NCBI GenBank assembly: GCA_020636835.1
Contig: JACJXC010000004.1
Location: 455,856-519,855, forward strand
Reading direction: 5' to 3'
From: Bacteroidales bacterium
GTDB taxonomy: Bacteria > Bacteroidota > Bacteroidia > Bacteroidales > Tenuifilaceae
Length of the DNA stretch: 64,000 bases
Notes under the pieces: generated by a model
Seen by the model: only the letters and a program-made list of their open reading frames with translations
What the model was told of the DNA's origin: nothing
Database searches by the model: none
Program-made: the position numbers and the translations under genes
In this document: one piece after another, positions 27,123 to 36,784 of the stretch
Numbering within the stretch: position 1 is the first letter of the stretch
Layout of the letters: each line of letters starts with the position of its first letter

Positions 27123-27806
27123 ATGGTACCTAAAAAAACGTCGAAAGCAGACCTTGAGAACAGGAAACCATTATTCTTTGAAATTGGGCTAGCATTAGTT
27201 ATGCTACTTGTTCTGATGGCCTTTGAATGGGAAACTACCAAAAGCATCAACATGATGCAAGGCTCGGGCATTGAGGTACCCATTGAGATAGACCTAATGC
27301 CCATTACCAGCGATGAGAGCAAATTGGAACCCGCACCGCCAGCGCGAATTCCAAGTCCCGACAAAATCACTATAGTCCCCGATAACCTTGAACCACGAGG
27401 CGATGTGAACATCTTCGAAAACATTGATACCGATGGGCCCACACCTCAATACATGGCCCTCCCCATTGAGGATGAAGTGCCAGAGGCGGAAATCATTGTT
27501 CAGGTGATGCCTAAATTTGGCGAAGGCGGACTCGAAGAGTTTAGGACTCAGTACGTGATGAAAAACCTGAAATACCCCGAGGATGCGCAGAACAATGGCG
27601 TATCGGGCTGTGTGTTTGTGGAATTTATAGTGGAACGCGACGGAAGCATATCGAACGTTAAATCGCTCCGCAAAGCCGATGATTTGCTAGTGCAAGAAGC
27701 GCTGAGAGTTATTAAAGCTTCGCCACAATGGACTCCAGGGCGGCACAATGGAAAACCGGCACGCGTTAAATTTGCACTTCCCATAAACTTTGTACTCTCA
27801 AAATAG
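27123..27806 (+). CDS. TonB-family energy transducer, second of a tandem pair
   Basis: A 227-residue paralogue of the preceding gene: the N-terminus matches closely (SKADLENRKPLFFEIGLALVMLLVLMAFEW against SKADLENKK-type residues upstream), the linker differs, and the C-terminal TonB domain is conserved (TQYVMKNLKYPEDAQNNGVSGCVFVEFIVERDGS). The pair looks like a duplication with a diverged linker, which may serve different receptor sets or partner ExbB/ExbD complexes; neither partner is in the window. Confidence 0.9.
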   Translation: MVPKKTSKADLENRKPLFFEIGLALVMLLVLMAFEWETTKSINMMQGSGIEVPIEIDLMPITSDESKLEPAPPARIPSPDKITIVPDNLEPRGDVNIFENIDTDGPTPQYMALPIEDEVPEAEIIVQVMPKFGEGGLEEFRTQYVMKNLKYPEDAQNNGVSGCVFVEFIVERDGSISNVKSLRKADDLLVQEALRVIKASPQWTPGRHNGKPARVKFALPINFVLSK

Positions 27807-27825
27807 CAATCCAACATTACCTTTC

Positions 27826-27853
27826 AAAAATCCAGACCGCGGTCTGGATTTTT
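27826..27853 (+). terminator. Intrinsic terminator after the second tonB
   Basis: Palindrome AAAAATCCAGACC-GC-GGTCTGGATTTTT with following T-rich tract. Confidence 0.85.
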
Positions 27854-27904
27854 CTTTGCAACAACTTTCCATCAGAACAAAGCGTTAGTCCCATTTTTTG
27901 TATT

Positions 27905-27912
27905 TACTTTTG
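27905..27912 (+). promoter_or_regulatory. -7 box of hflX
   Basis: TACTTTTG, 21 bases before the ATG at 27934. It lies downstream of an in-frame TTG at 27898, so that earlier codon is unlikely to be the start. Confidence 0.55.
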
Positions 27913-27933
27913 CAAAAAATAAGCGCCGCAAGC

Positions 27934-29151
27934 ATGAGTAACCCAATTAGCACAGAGAAGATACAGGAAAAAGCCATACTGGTTGGCATTATATTACCAG
28001 GACAGAAAGAGGACGAGGTAACCGAATATCTCGACGAGCTTGAATTTTTGGCCGACACCGCGGGTGCTTGCACGGTAAAACGATTCACTCAAAAAATTGA
28101 CATTCCCAACTCGCGCTCCTTCATCGGCAAAGGGAAAGTGATGGAAATTGCCAACTATGCAGAGGAAAATGAGATTGATACGGTGATTTTCGACGATGAG
28201 CTCACCCCCACCCAGCTCCGCAACCTCGAAAGTGAATTAAAACGTAAGGTTTTAGATAGAACCAACCTGATACTTGATGTTTTTGCTCAACGGGCAAAAA
28301 CAGCATACGCTAAAACCCAGGTTGAACTGGCACAGTATCAATTCTTACTGCCAAGGCTAACCCGAATGTGGACTCACCTTGAGCGTCAGCGAGGGGGTAT
28401 TGGGCTAAGAGGCCCCGGTGAAACAGAGATTGAAACCGACCGCCGTATTATACGCGAAAAAATCTCCCGTTTAAAGGAGGAGCTCAGCAAGATTGACCGA
28501 CAGATGCTTACCCAGCGGAAAAATCGGGGTAGCATGGTTCGGGTTGCACTGGTTGGTTACACCAACGTTGGAAAATCAACCTTGATGAATTTAATTAGCA
28601 AGTCCGATGTTTTTGCTGAGAATAAACTCTTTGCAACACTCGATACCACAGTGCGAAAGGTGGTTATTGGCAACCTGCCATTCCTACTTTCCGATACCGT
28701 TGGTTTTATCCGCAAGTTACCCCATCAACTTGTGGAATCGTTTAAATCAACCCTCGACGAAGTACGTGAGGCCGATTTGCTACTCCATGTGGTTGATATA
28801 TCGCACCCAAACTTTGAGGATCAAATTAACGTGGTAAACCAAACCCTTCATGAGTTAAAAACTGGGGAAAAACCAACCATCATAGTTTTCAATAAAATTG
28901 ATGCATACAAATGGGAGGAAAAGGCTGCCGACGACAACACACCCCGAACCGATAGAAACATCAGCTTAAATGAGCTTAAGAATAGCTGGATGGCGAAAAA
29001 GGATGTTCACACAATATTTATTTCGGCAAAGCAGAAAACAAACCTTCCTGAATTCAGGGAGCTTCTTTATAAAACAGTAAGGGATATCCACGTTGGCAGA
29101 TATCCCTACGATAATTTCCTTTACCCTGACGTTACTGAAGCCAACCTTTAG
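27934..29151 (+). CDS. hflX: HflX-family ribosome-associated GTPase
   Basis: The 405-residue GTPase splits stalled or stressed ribosomes in known cases. It shows the HflX N-terminal domain (IFDDELTPTQLRNLE, RQRGGIGLRGPGETEIETDRR), then the G domain with P loop GYTNVGKSTL at about 208, G3 DTVGFIRKLPHQLVESF, and G4 NKID at about 320. The ATG at 27934 gives MSNPISTEKIQEKAILVG. The last 20 bases overlap the convergent asd gene. Confidence 0.94.
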   Translation: MSNPISTEKIQEKAILVGIILPGQKEDEVTEYLDELEFLADTAGACTVKRFTQKIDIPNSRSFIGKGKVMEIANYAEENEIDTVIFDDELTPTQLRNLESELKRKVLDRTNLILDVFAQRAKTAYAKTQVELAQYQFLLPRLTRMWTHLERQRGGIGLRGPGETEIETDRRIIREKISRLKEELSKIDRQMLTQRKNRGSMVRVALVGYTNVGKSTLMNLISKSDVFAENKLFATLDTTVRKVVIGNLPFLLSDTVGFIRKLPHQLVESFKSTLDEVREADLLLHVVDISHPNFEDQINVVNQTLHELKTGEKPTIIVFNKIDAYKWEEKAADDNTPRTDRNISLNELKNSWMAKKDVHTIFISAKQKTNLPEFRELLYKTVRDIHVGRYPYDNFLYPDVTEANL

Positions 29152-30124
29152 AGTTTAAAAACTCTGCAATTTGAATTGCATTGGTGGCAGCTCCTTTGCG
29201 TAGGTTATCGGACACAACCCAGAAGTTGATGCTCTTGGGTTGTGAAATATCCCTACGGATGCGGCCCACAAACACATCGTCCTTACCCTCGGAGTAGCGT
29301 GGCATTGGGTAATGATTCTCGGCAGGATTATCCTGAATAGTAATTCCTGCAGAGCTACGGAGCAACTCAACAGCCTCGGTTAATTCGAATTCATTCTCGA
29401 ACTCAACGTTTACCGACTCGGAGTGGCCACCAACAACAGGAATACGAACAACTGTTGCGTTAACCATAATATTCTGGTCGCCAATAATCTTACGGGTTTC
29501 ATCAACCAACTTCTGCTCCTCGGTGGTATAGCCATTCTCAAGGAATGTTCCCCCATGCGGAAAACAGTTTAAATCAATCGGATGAGGATAAGCCATATCG
29601 GCCTGCACGCCTTGCCTTTCGGCGTATAGTTGATTCACCGCCTTAACGCCAGTGCCAGTTACCGATTGGTATGTAGATACAACTATCCTTTTGATTTTAT
29701 ACTTCAGATGAAGTGGGTTTAAGGCAACAACAAGCTGAATAGTTGAACAGTTTGGGTTGGCAATAATCTTGTTGCTTGGAGTAAGGATATTAGCATTCAC
29801 CTCGGGAACTACAAGCGGAATCTCAGGGTACATTCGCCAGCACGATGAATTATCCACAACGGTAGTACCCACCTCGGCAAATTTTGGGGCCCACTCCTTT
29901 GATGCTGCAGAACCTGCAGAGAAAATAGCAACAGCAGGTTTTCGTTTGACAGCCTCGGCAACCGATACAATTGCATAATCCTTACCCTTAAACTTAACAG
30001 ACTTACCAATTGATTTCTCTGATGCAACTGGAATCAACTCTGTTACGGGGAAATTCCGTTCTTCAAGAACGCGAAGCATTACTTTACCTACTAATCCGGT
30101 GGCGCCCACCACTGCTACTTTCAT
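29132..30124 (-). CDS. asd: Aspartate-semialdehyde dehydrogenase
   Basis: NADPH-dependent enzyme that reduces aspartyl phosphate to the semialdehyde for lysine, threonine, methionine and diaminopimelate synthesis. The 330 residues include the dinucleotide-binding GATGLVG (8-14), the catalytic cysteine in NPNCSTIQ (Cys126), and the later conserved HGGTFLENG and GGHSESVN. It is a single gene whose 3' end overlaps hflX tail to tail. Confidence 0.95.
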   Translation of the reverse strand: MKVAVVGATGLVGKVMLRVLEERNFPVTELIPVASEKSIGKSVKFKGKDYAIVSVAEAVKRKPAVAIFSAGSAASKEWAPKFAEVGTTVVDNSSCWRMYPEIPLVVPEVNANILTPSNKIIANPNCSTIQLVVALNPLHLKYKIKRIVVSTYQSVTGTGVKAVNQLYAERQGVQADMAYPHPIDLNCFPHGGTFLENGYTTEEQKLVDETRKIIGDQNIMVNATVVRIPVVGGHSESVNVEFENEFELTEAVELLRSSAGITIQDNPAENHYPMPRYSEGKDDVFVGRIRRDISQPKSINFWVVSDNLRKGAATNAIQIAEFLNSKGWLQ

Positions 30125-30304
30125 TTGTTTTAAGTTGTTAATTGTTAAACATTAAGTAATTGTGTTTAAATTTTTTGTAATTTATTGTTCGTAAAAATAG
30201 TAATTAAACAATATGAAACATCCATGACCGATAAATTTATCGCACGGCAAAAGTATTGATTTATGGGTGTTCCATCTGACCTTAATTAAACAAAATACAA
30301 GCAG

Positions 30305-33300
30305 ATGAAACGACTGTTCACCCTGATTTTAACAGTATTATCGCTTACTGTTATAGGACAGATTAATATCAATTTTGAGGTTGACGACCTAACTGGTTGG
30401 ACTCAAAAACCCACGGGCCGATGGCAAGCATCAACGGCATCGCCACTGGCGGGAGCACGCTCGCTTAAGCACACCTTTAACAATAACACTAGCACCACCG
30501 ACTCTATCTACTATCCACTACCCACATGGGATGTAACCACAGGTGATGTAACCTGGCGCATGCTAATTAGGTATGGCAACGACCCTTCCACATCGAACAG
30601 TTGGTGGGTTTACCTTATGAGCGATGGCGCTACAATAACCACTCCAGGAACAGGCTCGGGCTACGCCGTAGGCGTTAACCTTACAGGTAGCGACGACCTG
30701 CTAAAAATATGGAGAGTAACAAACGGAACACCGCAAATAATTCTTACCTCAACGTTAAACTGGCAAACCCAAATTGGCACAGGAAAAGCGGGCGCAATTG
30801 AGGTTCAACGCCTCGCAAATGGAACATTTACACTTAAAGCATCGGTTAACGGCATTTTTACCGATTTGGTCAACTACGGCAGCGTAGAGGATATCAACCA
30901 TACCGCATTTGAAAACTTCGGCATACTTTACCGTTACACTTCATCAGCCGACATGCTCCTTTGGGCTGATAATATCAGCATAACATACGATGCTGCAAAC
31001 CTCAACGATAACACAACCAACATACTTAATCCAACTGCACAAATTGCAGGGGGTACAATATCATCACTAGCAAACAATCCGCTAAGCACTGTGGATGTGT
31101 TCCGTTTTGCCATTCAGGATATGGGCAGCGGCGATAATCTGCCAACCCGTGTAAAGCGGATTACATTCAGCAATCCCTCGCCCACTCTATCGCCATGGAG
31201 CTCAATTATTGGTGGAATAAAAATTACAGGCCCTAGTGGCAATATCAACATAAAAAACGCTCAAATAACCAATGAATCAATTATTTTGGATGTTGATTCA
31301 ACCCAAATGGTTATATCCGATGGGGCGAAGGACGAATTTACCCTAGGCATATACCTTAAGAATGGAATAACCGAAGGAACCAGCCTAAGCTTTGAGATTG
31401 ACCAAAACCACGGATTTTTTGCAGGGATATCGGGCTCTGGCTTTGTCAAACCAATTGCAGCAAAAGCAACATCGAACAACTTTACGATTCAGGTTCAAGC
31501 CACGCATCTGAGGTTTACCCAACAACCTATAGCGGTTGGGCTGAATAAAAACTTCAGCGTATCGGTTAGCGGTTGCGACGAGTTTGGAAGTATTGATAAC
31601 GATTTTGCACAACCAGTAACACTAAGCCTAAACGAAGGCAATGGTAATTTAACATCGACAAGCGGTTTAACAAAAGCAGGCGCAAGCGGAACAGCGCAAT
31701 GGACTGACCTTGTTTACAGCACAACAGGAACATTCAGCATAAAGACCGAAAGCGGCGGACTCATTGAGGCAATCAGCAACGATATCCAAACCGTAAATGA
31801 CACCACATCAACTGCCAGCGAACCAACATCGCAACCTGTGGACGCGAATATCCAATCGCTTAAAACAAGCCCCGAAAAAGCCGTTGAAATAATGCGCCTT
31901 AAAATAAACGATATTGGTAGTGGCGACAATGCCCCGACTATTGTCAAAAGTATCAAACTAAGCAGAACAAGTATTACAAACATCGCAACACTGAATAAGG
32001 CAATAGAGGGCGTGCTGGTTAAACGCAACGGCGCGCTAATTACCCTTGCCGATGTACAAATAAAATCATCGGCCATAGAGATATTTTTTGGAGAACAATC
32101 GCTAGTTGTAGCAGATGGAACATCAGCAGAGATAAGTATTTGGGCATACCTAAAGAGCAAGGATTTAACCGATGGTCAGGTTATTCAACTTTACGTTGAT
32201 AAAAACGCTCACGGATTCACTGCGTATGAACAAGGCTCGGGATTTTCCACACAATTAGCAACAAATATCACCTCAAATATTTTTACCATAAAGGTTGATG
32301 CCGCAAAACTATCGTTCAAGGAAATTCCTGCCAGAGTAGGCGTTTTGGAGAATTTTACAGCGAAAATTGCGGCCACCGATAAAAACGAAAATATTGACAA
32401 GGATTTTAGTGGAGAGGTGAGACTAAAACTGGCATCGGGCAATGGAACTCTGGCAATTGCAGGAGGAGAAACTGCAAACATTGTAAATGGAGAGGTAACC
32501 TATAATGGGGTTAACTACTCAATCCCCGAGAAATTCTCGTTGCTGGCGCAAAGCACAACGCTCGACGATGTGGCATCGGCATTTATTACCTGTGGCGATA
32601 ACAATGGCGTTGCAGTTCCAATAACCGTAAGCGAAGACACAATTACCGTTTCGTCGGCAAATAGCAGCTCAAGCAACGCCTTTGAGGTGTTAAAACTTCG
32701 GATAAAAGATAAAGGTACCTCGGACGGGTTACCGTTAATTCCAAACACCATTACGCTTGCCACCTTCGATCCCGACAATGCGATTCAACTCTCACAAATG
32801 ATTAAAGGATTTGCCATAATAACCCCCAACGGAGCTATCACACCAAGTTTTAGCGTTAGTAACGGAAAATTTGTGCTTAGTATTGCTGAGAACAGCATTA
32901 CAATTCCAAACAACGACTCGCTCGACATCACCATAAAAGCATTTATCAGAGAGAATGCCATTGTTGATGGCACAAAGTTCCGATTCTACATACCAACAAG
33001 CAACCACGGGCTGCAATCGGCCACAAGTGGAACAGCGTTCAGCACTACAATTCCACTAACCATTTACGGACAACCCTGTAAAATTGATGTTGTGGCAACA
33101 AATCTAACATTTGCACAAGTACCATTCATTGGTTTACCCAATCAAGCATTCAGCGTAAGGGCATCGGCAACCGATAGTTTGGGAAATAGCGATAATAACT
33201 TCACAGGAAGCGCAAGTTTATTACTCCAAAGCGGAAACGGACAAATGGAAACATCGCCAATGATAACTCCAATAAACAACGGAATGGCAATTTGGAGCGG

Positions 33301-35950
33301 AGTAAAACTAAACAGTATCGGAAAATATCAGTTTAAGGCAACATCGGAAACATTAATGCAAGGTATATCACCAGAAATGTATGTGGGCTATAACCAAATT
33401 TGCCCAATTAACGAAGATTTTGAGGGAACAACGCCAAGTTGGAATGGCATTCAGAACTGGAAACTATCTACAATTACTCCTATCTCTGGCGTGCAATCGC
33501 TTATACACGCTGGGAATCCCGATTCAAAAGTAAATACACTTACATTTCCAATTGGAATAGCCTCATCGAGTGGAAAAGCTATTGAATGGGAAGTAACCAT
33601 TCGCAATGGCAACTGGGATCCCTCGTCCGATAATTACTTTTACTTTGTAGCAGCATCAACATCGGAAGATTTAGACACGGCAACAGGTATTGCTATTGGA
33701 ATAAACCCCAGTAGTGGGAACGATTTTCTCTCGCTATGGGCGTTCGAGGATAGTAAGCGTAACAACCTTATAGTTGCAGCATTTGACTGGAATGAGAACG
33801 ATGAGGTTAAGATAAAACTCACACTTTCGCCAACAGGCAAGCTATCGCTTTGGTATCAACCCAAGCAATCGGGGTGTATGATTTTAGGCGGAGAAACCAA
33901 TTTAAAAGCCGATTTGACCGTTAACTATGGCGGATTGGAATTTGGCTTCACATCATCCAGAGCAGGGCTTCTTTGGGTTGATAATTTAAAGATTTGCGCG
34001 GTTGAGTATCCTCCTTTACTTAAATCGGTAAAATCGATGAATCTATCATCGGTTAAGGTTCAGTTTAGCAAAAGCATAAACCCAACCAGCGCATCGAACA
34101 TTAGCAACTATGCCATTAAGAAAGAAAGCGGGGAAAGCATAGAAGTTCAGTTGGCACAATTTAATGCAGAAAAGCCCAACGAGGTTTTACTCACAACATC
34201 GAGAATGCCATTGGGTAACCTACAGTTAAACATTTCGAACATTTTAGATGAAAACGGCTACGCCATATCCGATAGCGCCACCTTTGGAATTGGCACCGAG
34301 GGAAACCTCGGCCAATTGGTTATCACCGAAATAATGGCCAACCCAATACCAAGCGTTGGCCTGCCCGAATACGAGTACGTTGAGCTCTACAATCCATATT
34401 ACGACTCGGTATCAATAACTGGCTGGAAAATGCAATTCAACTCCACTACGGTTAGTTTGCCCGCAGCAAAAATTGCCCCACAAAGCTATGCGGTTGTCTG
34501 CTCGAATACTGCATCGGAATATCTTTCGGTTTACGGAAAAGCCATCGGAGTAACAAGTTTCCCAAGTCTTCTGAACGACGGAATGCTAATAAAACTATTC
34601 GATAGCAACAGCAACCTTATTGCGTTTGCAAACTACACCAATAGTTGGTACAACGATGCAACGCGAAACAGCGGTGGCTACTCAATGGAATGCGTTGATA
34701 TTACCAATTTGGCTGAAGGCTCAAACAACTGGAAAGCAAGTCAAGACACGCAAGGAGGAACGCCATGTGCACCCAATTCTGTTACAGGAGAAAATCCTGA
34801 TGTTACCAAGCCACGAGTTGTTGCAACAGGGGTAATGGATGACAGAACTATCAAATTAACATACAACGAACCAATGGATAGCCTTAGCTTTACGCTGAAT
34901 GACAACTACGCATTGCCAAGCGCAGTAGGAATACCCAACATCGTTTCGAGCGGAAATCTTTTCAACGAGATCACAATTACACTAGCAAACCCAATGGAGG
35001 CAAATCAAAAATATACATTGACAGTATCGAACGATGTTATGGATTTTGCTGGCAATAGAATTGATGAGGTTGATATTGATTTTGCACTTCCGCAAACACC
35101 CTTGGCCAACGATATCGTTATTAACGAAGTGCTTTTCAACCCTTATACTGGCGGAACCGATTTTGTGGAACTTTACAACAACTCAGACAAAACTTTCGAC
35201 CTTAAAAAAATCTACCTAAGCAGCAGAAATTCGAATACCCTCGAACTGAATGAAACCTACCCTGCATCGGACACTGCACGGCTATTCTTCCCAAATGAGT
35301 ATGTGGTTATATGTACAAATCCAGCACTTGTAATGCAGTTTTACACAGCAGAAAACCCCAGGGTAATTGTGTGGGCATCTAAAATGGCTTCGTTCAATAA
35401 TGATAAGGGCTATGTGGTTCTGTTAGATGAACAACTTGAAGTAGTTGATGAGTTCTACTACAGCGAAAAGATGCACAGCAAGTTGATTGCTGATGTAAAG
35501 GGTGTTTCGCTGGAAAGAATAAGCCCAAACTTAAACACGAATGATGCCTCAACCTGGCAATCGGCATCACAGGTTGTTGGCTTTGCAACACCAACCTACA
35601 AAAACTCGCAGTACACCGATGCAACAACCTCATCGTCGAACTTCACGCTATCGCCCGAAACATTCTCACCCGACGGCGATGGCCGCGACGACTACCTACT
35701 TATCAACTACAACCTACCCGATGCGGGATATGTAGCAAACATTAGGGTTTACACATCGAGTGGCGTAGAGGTTTATCGCCTTGCAAACAATTTACTGCTT
35801 GGAACTGAAGGTTCAATCCGTTGGGATGGCATCAATTTCAGTAACCGCAGGGTTCCTGTAGGTATTTACATTATCTACATTGAGTACTTTAACCTAAATG
35901 GTGAAGTTAAGAAAGAGAAGAAGGTTTGCGTTGTGGCTAGTAGAAGTTGA
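30305..35950 (+). CDS. Very large modular secreted protein with three tandem repeats, two lamin-tail domains and a T9SS-type C-terminus
   Basis: The 1,881-residue protein starts with a signal peptide (MKRLFTLILTVLSLTVIGQ). Approximate modules: jelly-roll-like domain 20-230; three related repeats of about 260 residues at 242-495, 502-762 and 765-1027, each with an RxxIxDxGxxDxxP start and a closing Ig-like strand set; a second jelly-roll 1032-1240 resembling the first (NEDFEGTTPSWNGIQNWKLS); Ig-like units near 1240-1335 and 1499-1598; two lamin-tail domains at 1336-1495 (ITEIMANPIPS ... EYVELYNP) and 1601-1775 (INEVLFNPYTGG ... FVELYNN); and a C-terminal gliding/T9SS sorting domain from 1779 (FSPDGDGRDDYLLINYNLP). 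No catalytic domain is visible. A surface adhesin, scaffold or matrix role is an inference. Confidence 0.82.
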   Translation: MKRLFTLILTVLSLTVIGQININFEVDDLTGWTQKPTGRWQASTASPLAGARSLKHTFNNNTSTTDSIYYPLPTWDVTTGDVTWRMLIRYGNDPSTSNSWWVYLMSDGATITTPGTGSGYAVGVNLTGSDDLLKIWRVTNGTPQIILTSTLNWQTQIGTGKAGAIEVQRLANGTFTLKASVNGIFTDLVNYGSVEDINHTAFENFGILYRYTSSADMLLWADNISITYDAANLNDNTTNILNPTAQIAGGTISSLANNPLSTVDVFRFAIQDMGSGDNLPTRVKRITFSNPSPTLSPWSSIIGGIKITGPSGNINIKNAQITNESIILDVDSTQMVISDGAKDEFTLGIYLKNGITEGTSLSFEIDQNHGFFAGISGSGFVKPIAAKATSNNFTIQVQATHLRFTQQPIAVGLNKNFSVSVSGCDEFGSIDNDFAQPVTLSLNEGNGNLTSTSGLTKAGASGTAQWTDLVYSTTGTFSIKTESGGLIEAISNDIQTVNDTTSTASEPTSQPVDANIQSLKTSPEKAVEIMRLKINDIGSGDNAPTIVKSIKLSRTSITNIATLNKAIEGVLVKRNGALITLADVQIKSSAIEIFFGEQSLVVADGTSAEISIWAYLKSKDLTDGQVIQLYVDKNAHGFTAYEQGSGFSTQLATNITSNIFTIKVDAAKLSFKEIPARVGVLENFTAKIAATDKNENIDKDFSGEVRLKLASGNGTLAIAGGETANIVNGEVTYNGVNYSIPEKFSLLAQSTTLDDVASAFITCGDNNGVAVPITVSEDTITVSSANSSSSNAFEVLKLRIKDKGTSDGLPLIPNTITLATFDPDNAIQLSQMIKGFAIITPNGAITPSFSVSNGKFVLSIAENSITIPNNDSLDITIKAFIRENAIVDGTKFRFYIPTSNHGLQSATSGTAFSTTIPLTIYGQPCKIDVVATNLTFAQVPFIGLPNQAFSVRASATDSLGNSDNNFTGSASLLLQSGNGQMETSPMITPINNGMAIWSGVKLNSIGKYQFKATSETLMQGISPEMYVGYNQICPINEDFEGTTPSWNGIQNWKLSTITPISGVQSLIHAGNPDSKVNTLTFPIGIASSSGKAIEWEVTIRNGNWDPSSDNYFYFVAASTSEDLDTATGIAIGINPSSGNDFLSLWAFEDSKRNNLIVAAFDWNENDEVKIKLTLSPTGKLSLWYQPKQSGCMILGGETNLKADLTVNYGGLEFGFTSSRAGLLWVDNLKICAVEYPPLLKSVKSMNLSSVKVQFSKSINPTSASNISNYAIKKESGESIEVQLAQFNAEKPNEVLLTTSRMPLGNLQLNISNILDENGYAISDSATFGIGTEGNLGQLVITEIMANPIPSVGLPEYEYVELYNPYYDSVSITGWKMQFNSTTVSLPAAKIAPQSYAVVCSNTASEYLSVYGKAIGVTSFPSLLNDGMLIKLFDSNSNLIAFANYTNSWYNDATRNSGGYSMECVDITNLAEGSNNWKASQDTQGGTPCAPNSVTGENPDVTKPRVVATGVMDDRTIKLTYNEPMDSLSFTLNDNYALPSAVGIPNIVSSGNLFNEITITLANPMEANQKYTLTVSNDVMDFAGNRIDEVDIDFALPQTPLANDIVINEVLFNPYTGGTDFVELYNNSDKTFDLKKIYLSSRNSNTLELNETYPASDTARLFFPNEYVVICTNPALVMQFYTAENPRVIVWASKMASFNNDKGYVVLLDEQLEVVDEFYYSEKMHSKLIADVKGVSLERISPNLNTNDASTWQSASQVVGFATPTYKNSQYTDATTSSSNFTLSPETFSPDGDGRDDYLLINYNLPDAGYVANIRVYTSSGVEVYRLANNLLLGTEGSIRWDGINFSNRRVPVGIYIIYIEYFNLNGEVKKEKKVCVVASRS

Positions 35951-35985
35951 TAGTTGTTCGAAAAGAATTCTTTTTGCTTATTGTC

Positions 35986-36006
35986 ATTTCGAGCGCAGCG
36001 AGAAAT
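35986..36006. repeat. REP-like imperfect palindrome
   Basis: ATTTCGAGCGCAGCGAGAAAT is an imperfect palindrome of a kind I recall as widely scattered between genes in Bacteroidota genomes. It lies just before the beta-lactamase promoter. Confidence 0.6.
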
Positions 36007-36009
36007 CCA

Positions 36010-36017
36010 TACTTTTG
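36010..36017 (+). promoter_or_regulatory. -7 box of the metallo-beta-lactamase operon
   Basis: TACTTTTG, 23 bases before the ATG at 36041. The REP-like palindrome occupies the -33 region. Confidence 0.5.
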
Positions 36018-36040
36018 TAAAACAACTAACCAAGCCAACA

Positions 36041-36775
36041 ATGAGAACTATCATTTTCCTTCTATACCTAGTTATTGCATCAGCAAATTATGCACAAACT
36101 TATAATCAAATTAAGGTCAACAACGATATAACTCTTGTTAAAATAACCGATAACGCCTTTATTCACATTTCTTACACCAACGACTCTCAATTTGGAAGAT
36201 TTCCTTCCAACGGATTAATACTCATCAACAATAATGAGGCTTTCCTATTCGACACACCCACCACCATTTTGCAAACTGAAGAATTGGTTGATTTTATAAC
36301 AGATTCTTTGAAACTAAAAACAATTGGATTTGTGCCAAACCACTGGCATAACGACTGTACAGGAGGATTAGCTTACCTTAAAAAGATTGGGGTAAAAACA
36401 TACGCAAATCAATTAACCATAGATATTTTAAAACAAAAAGGACAGAGTTACCCTGATAGTGGATTTAAGGATTCTCTTCAACTTTTTTTAGGCGATAAAG
36501 GAATTCTATGCTACTATTTGGGAGCGGCGCACTCTATGGATAACATTGTGGTATGGATTCCTTCGGAGAAAATTCTTTTTGCAGGCTGTATGGCAAAAAG
36601 TACCAATTCAACCAATTTAGGGAATACTGTTGATGGCGATTTAAAGGCTTACCCAATCACAATACAAAAGGTAATTGATAAGTTCCCAAGTGCAAAAATT
36701 GTTATTCCAGGGCATGGAAATTGTGGTGGAATTGAGCTTTTAACTCACACCTATAAACTTATCCAAAAGCAGTAA
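36041..36775 (+). CDS. Subclass B1 metallo-beta-lactamase
   Basis: The 244-residue protein has a signal peptide (about 1-18) and all zinc ligands of subclass B1: HWHNDCTGG (His101, His103, Asp105), GAAHSMDNIVVW (His164), FAGCMAKS (Cys183) and PGHGNCGG (His225). Those blocks read very like Bacteroides CcrA, so hydrolysis of penicillins, cephalosporins and carbapenems in the periplasm is the family expectation; activity is not shown by sequence. The ATG at 36041 starts the signal peptide and lies after the -7 box. The MFS gene begins 9 bases after the stop, so the two are co-transcribed. Confidence 0.92.
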   Translation: MRTIIFLLYLVIASANYAQTYNQIKVNNDITLVKITDNAFIHISYTNDSQFGRFPSNGLILINNNEAFLFDTPTTILQTEELVDFITDSLKLKTIGFVPNHWHNDCTGGLAYLKKIGVKTYANQLTIDILKQKGQSYPDSGFKDSLQLFLGDKGILCYYLGAAHSMDNIVVWIPSEKILFAGCMAKSTNSTNLGNTVDGDLKAYPITIQKVIDKFPSAKIVIPGHGNCGGIELLTHTYKLIQKQ

Positions 36776-36784
36776 AATCAAAAA

